This document shows, piece by piece, positions 5,605 through 7,510 of a DNA stretch of 7,510 nucleotides (the stretch's first letter is position 1; the number at the start of each line of letters is the position of its first letter). Source of the DNA: Chitinivibrionales bacterium (lineage in GTDB: Bacteria > Fibrobacterota > Chitinivibrionia > Chitinivibrionales > JANQEN01). Position numbers and translations under genes: made by a program. The notes beneath the pieces were generated by a model. That model did not search any database and was not told where the DNA came from. It was given only the letters and a program-made list of their open reading frames with translations. The DNA is taken from the NCBI GenBank assembly GCA_030593665.1, contig JAUVGS010000094.1:1-7510 (forward strand), given 5' to 3'.

Positions 5605-5912
5605 AAAGGATTATCAATTAGCTTTAGCGCTTAAATCAACGACTTACAGCACCAAAACTTGACAAACGACTACTTTTTGTGATCATTTGTTAAAGATTAT
5701 ATCGAATTCGGGTTAAGAAGAGCTTTTTTTATAAAAATTGTTTAGAATTAATTAAAAGGGGGAATTATTAGCAAATGAGCATAAATTAAGCAGATAAACT
5801 TCCTCTTTCCCTACTTAGTGTCTGTCCGGAAAGTATCTGTTTGCCGTCATTCCGGTATTCTTATAAGCTATTGGTTCTCAGTTTAGTATAGAAGTCAGGT
5901 TCTCTGATTATA

Positions 5913-5934
5913 CTGCTTATAAAAATATAAGCAG
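5913..5934. repeat. Perfect 9-pair hairpin with AAAA loop
   Basis: CTGCTTATA (5913-5921) is exactly complementary to TATAAGCAG (5926-5934) around four As. It sits 141 bases before the start of the surface-protein gene. It has no T-tract on the plus strand, so it is more likely an operator or leader hairpin than a terminator. Confidence 0.55.
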
Positions 5935-6063
5935 AAAATGAACATAATTACCATTTAATATATAAATAGCCTCGCTTTTGTTGTTATATTTAATAAAGAA
6001 GTCAATGTATATTCAATGAGTTAAAAATATAAATTTACCTACTCTAACCTACCTAAAATTTCA

Positions 6064-6069
6064 GGGAGG
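6064..6069 (+). promoter_or_regulatory. Strong Shine-Dalgarno of the surface-protein gene
   Basis: GGGAGG lies 5 bases before the ATG at 6075. The nearer ATG at 6071 meets a stop after three codons, so this site fixes the start at 6075. Confidence 0.75.
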
Positions 6070-6074
6070 AATGT

Positions 6075-7510
6075 ATGTGTAAAGTATGCAATTATTACCG
6101 TCAATTGCTAGTTGGTATTTTTCTTTTCTCTTCAATAGCTGTTGCGGCAATAACCAATGAAGTACAGTTAGAAGAGGGAGATGTAGTACGTGCGCCTCAA
6201 CAGACGGATTTGAAAGTTACTTCACCGTTGACGGCCCAGCAGTTGTGGGATAAATTGTATACCCTGCCGCTTCCTGCCGGAGTAACAAACTTTTCGGTTG
6301 AATATAAAACAGGGTGTAATTATTCAAAAGCAGCCGGCTCGTATACGGATATGGCATTTCTCAATGGTATTAAACCCAAAGACGGTATTCTTTTGACAAG
6401 CGGAAAGGCCGATATCGCGATTGGGCCAAACAACGAGACTGATGCCGGCCTTGATCAGGACGGAGGGGATTGGACTGATCAGGGGAATGGTGATGCTGAC
6501 CTTACGGCGATGGTACCGGGATATGAGTCTTTCGATGCTTGTTTACTTACCATCAAATTCACCACTGATACATCGGTTCATGGAATCACTTTTGATTTTG
6601 TATTCGGTACCGATGAATTTCCGGAGTATGTTAATACGGATTATAATGATATTTTCTGCGCGTTTCTTGATGGTGAAAATATCTGTTTTGATCATAATGA
6701 TAACATTATAAACGTTAATAACGATTTCTTCCAGATTGACAATCAGGCGGATCCCCTTAATCTTGAATATGATGGTTTTACCCCTCTGCTCCGAACTTCA
6801 GACACACTGACGGAAGGAAATCATACGCTGAAATTCGCCATCTGCGATATGGGTGATCAGATCCTTGACGCAGGCGTTTTCCTCAGTAATTTCAAATTCG
6901 AGTATACCAACCAGGGAACAAATCCGGTTTCTATTATCGATGATCAGGTGTTTGAGGTACCTGAGAATTCCCCCGGCGGAACACTGGTGGGCAATGTTGT
7001 GATTAAAGTGCCGGACAGCATGGGTGTTACTTTGCAGGTCGTTAATACTGTTCCGGAATTTATTCTCAATAACTCAACCCCTTATGACCTGACCGTTGCC
7101 AACGGCGCGAATCTGGACTATGAATCGCAAAACCAGTACACGCTTACCGTGGTCGCGTCAATGATATATGACCTGATGGTGATTCATGATACCGCTATTA
7201 TTATCGTAAATATTCTTGACGTTGTAGAGCCCTCTGCGCCTGACATTGACAGCGCCGTGATATATGACGGCAATGGAGACGGTATCGGTGACAGCCTGTT
7301 TATTATGTTTAAATCGGGATTCAGTCTTTTCAGCCCGTATAAAGCGAAACTCACCTGGCCGAATGGAAACGCCGATATCCATACCCTTGATATCACCCCG
7401 GCAAATATCCAGAATTTACGGGAAGTGACCCTTGCTTTTACGCCATTCTCTAATGCGCCGGTTCTTACGCAGGGGACAGGATCCGTAACCGTGCTGTTTG
7501 ATTCTCTTGG
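6075..7510 (+). CDS. Secreted or surface protein: choice-of-anchor L domain, cadherin-like repeat, calcium loop (runs off right edge)
   Basis: 478 codons are visible with no stop, so the protein is larger. Residues 1-24 are a signal peptide ending Ala-Val-Ala, with cleavage before Ala25. Residues about 51-276 match the choice-of-anchor L domain: GIKPKDGILLTSG (98-110), AIGPNN (115-120), GNGDADLTAM (137-146), FDFVFGTDEFPEYVNTDYND (173-192) and CDMGDQILDAGVFLSNFKF (257-275). Residues about 284-386 look like a cadherin-type repeat: IIDDQVFEVPENSPGGTLVG (287-306), LDYESQNQYTLTVVA (347-361) and DTAIIIVNILD (372-382). Residues 398-407, DGNGDGIGDS, form a dockerin/EF-hand-type calcium loop that opens a further module. 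The family is known from large secreted proteins with varied C-terminal anchors; the anchor here is out of view. Adhesion or matrix binding is an inference from the domains. A long AT-rich leader precedes it. Confidence 0.85.
   Translation, partial: MCKVCNYYRQLLVGIFLFSSIAVAAITNEVQLEEGDVVRAPQQTDLKVTSPLTAQQLWDKLYTLPLPAGVTNFSVEYKTGCNYSKAAGSYTDMAFLNGIKPKDGILLTSGKADIAIGPNNETDAGLDQDGGDWTDQGNGDADLTAMVPGYESFDACLLTIKFTTDTSVHGITFDFVFGTDEFPEYVNTDYNDIFCAFLDGENICFDHNDNIINVNNDFFQIDNQADPLNLEYDGFTPLLRTSDTLTEGNHTLKFAICDMGDQILDAGVFLSNFKFEYTNQGTNPVSIIDDQVFEVPENSPGGTLVGNVVIKVPDSMGVTLQVVNTVPEFILNNSTPYDLTVANGANLDYESQNQYTLTVVASMIYDLMVIHDTAIIIVNILDVVEPSAPDIDSAVIYDGNGDGIGDSLFIMFKSGFSLFSPYKAKLTWPNGNADIHTLDITPANIQNLREVTLAFTPFSNAPVLTQGTGSVTVLFDSL

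Larger units (their letters stand above)
5283..6074. other. Long AT-rich non-coding spacer
   Basis: About 790 bases without a credible gene on either strand. It holds a weak stem CAGGG (5299-5303)/CCCTG (5316-5320) just after the preceding stop, the palindrome CAACATGTTG (5480-5489), paired direct repeats (5494-5604), a hairpin at 5527-5549, a CCGGAA/TTCCGG inverted repeat (5826-5855) and a perfect 9-pair hairpin at 5913-5934. The promoter and leader of the gene at 6075 should lie in its right part. No -35/-10 pair is convincing; TATA-rich stretches near 5957-5968 and 5985-6045 are the likeliest area. Confidence 0.6.

Noticed and set aside
5815..5855. GTGTCTGTCCGGAAAGT with CCGGAA/TTCCGG as an insertion-sequence end
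   Set aside because: It looks like some IS termini, but there is no matching partner end, no transposase and no target duplication in view.
6421..7396. Open frames on both strands inside the large surface-protein gene
   Set aside because: The continuous 478-codon frame with signal peptide and domains explains this DNA.
1..7510. CRISPR array, tRNA or rRNA gene, phage or defence system
   Set aside because: No regular spaced repeats, cloverleaf, rRNA signature or recognisable defence or phage protein was seen on either strand.

Overview
The window looks like a chromosomal stretch from a Gram-negative bacterium of the Fibrobacterota/Bacteroidota (FCB) type. The evidence is lipoprotein-like and signal-peptide proteins, a large surface protein that joins a choice-of-anchor L domain to a cadherin-like repeat and a D-x-N-x-D-G calcium loop, and a relic of the 'PG-x-x-I-x-x-G-x-x-F-x-A-x-I' C-terminal motif common in secreted proteins of that group. 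The phylum is an inference. There is no rRNA, tRNA, CRISPR array, transposase or phage gene.

Layout. (1) 1-1062, minus strand: a GT2 glycosyltransferase followed by the N-terminal half of protein-L-isoaspartate O-methyltransferase, overlapping by 26 bases and probably transcribed together from a sigma70-like promoter near 1118-1146. (2) 1063-1587: no intact gene, but a minus-strand relic of a secreted-protein C-terminus. (3) 1588-2034, minus: a small AT-rich DUF3465 lipoprotein. (4) 2250-3017, plus: a DUF362 protein with a TTG start and a strong Shine-Dalgarno, closed by a long hairpin that probably terminates transcription. (5) 3118-3400: a gene-free block packed with nested inverted repeats. 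It could be an undescribed structured RNA or a non-autonomous element, and it is the most unusual part of the window. (6) 3448-4236, minus: a TIGR00266/AIM24 family protein. (7) 4372-5282, plus: two overlapping genes of unknown function, the first probably exported. (8) 5283-6074: about 790 bases of AT-rich non-coding DNA with short direct repeats and hairpins. (9) 6075 to the right edge, plus: the start of a large secreted or surface-anchored protein.

Apart from the GT2/PCMT pair and the overlapping pair at 4372-5282, the genes look like independent transcription units facing different ways. I see no evidence that they form one pathway. Intergenic DNA and the small lipoprotein genes are visibly more AT-rich than the enzyme genes. 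No complete new multi-gene system can be demonstrated; the structured block at 3118-3400 is the best candidate for something undescribed.
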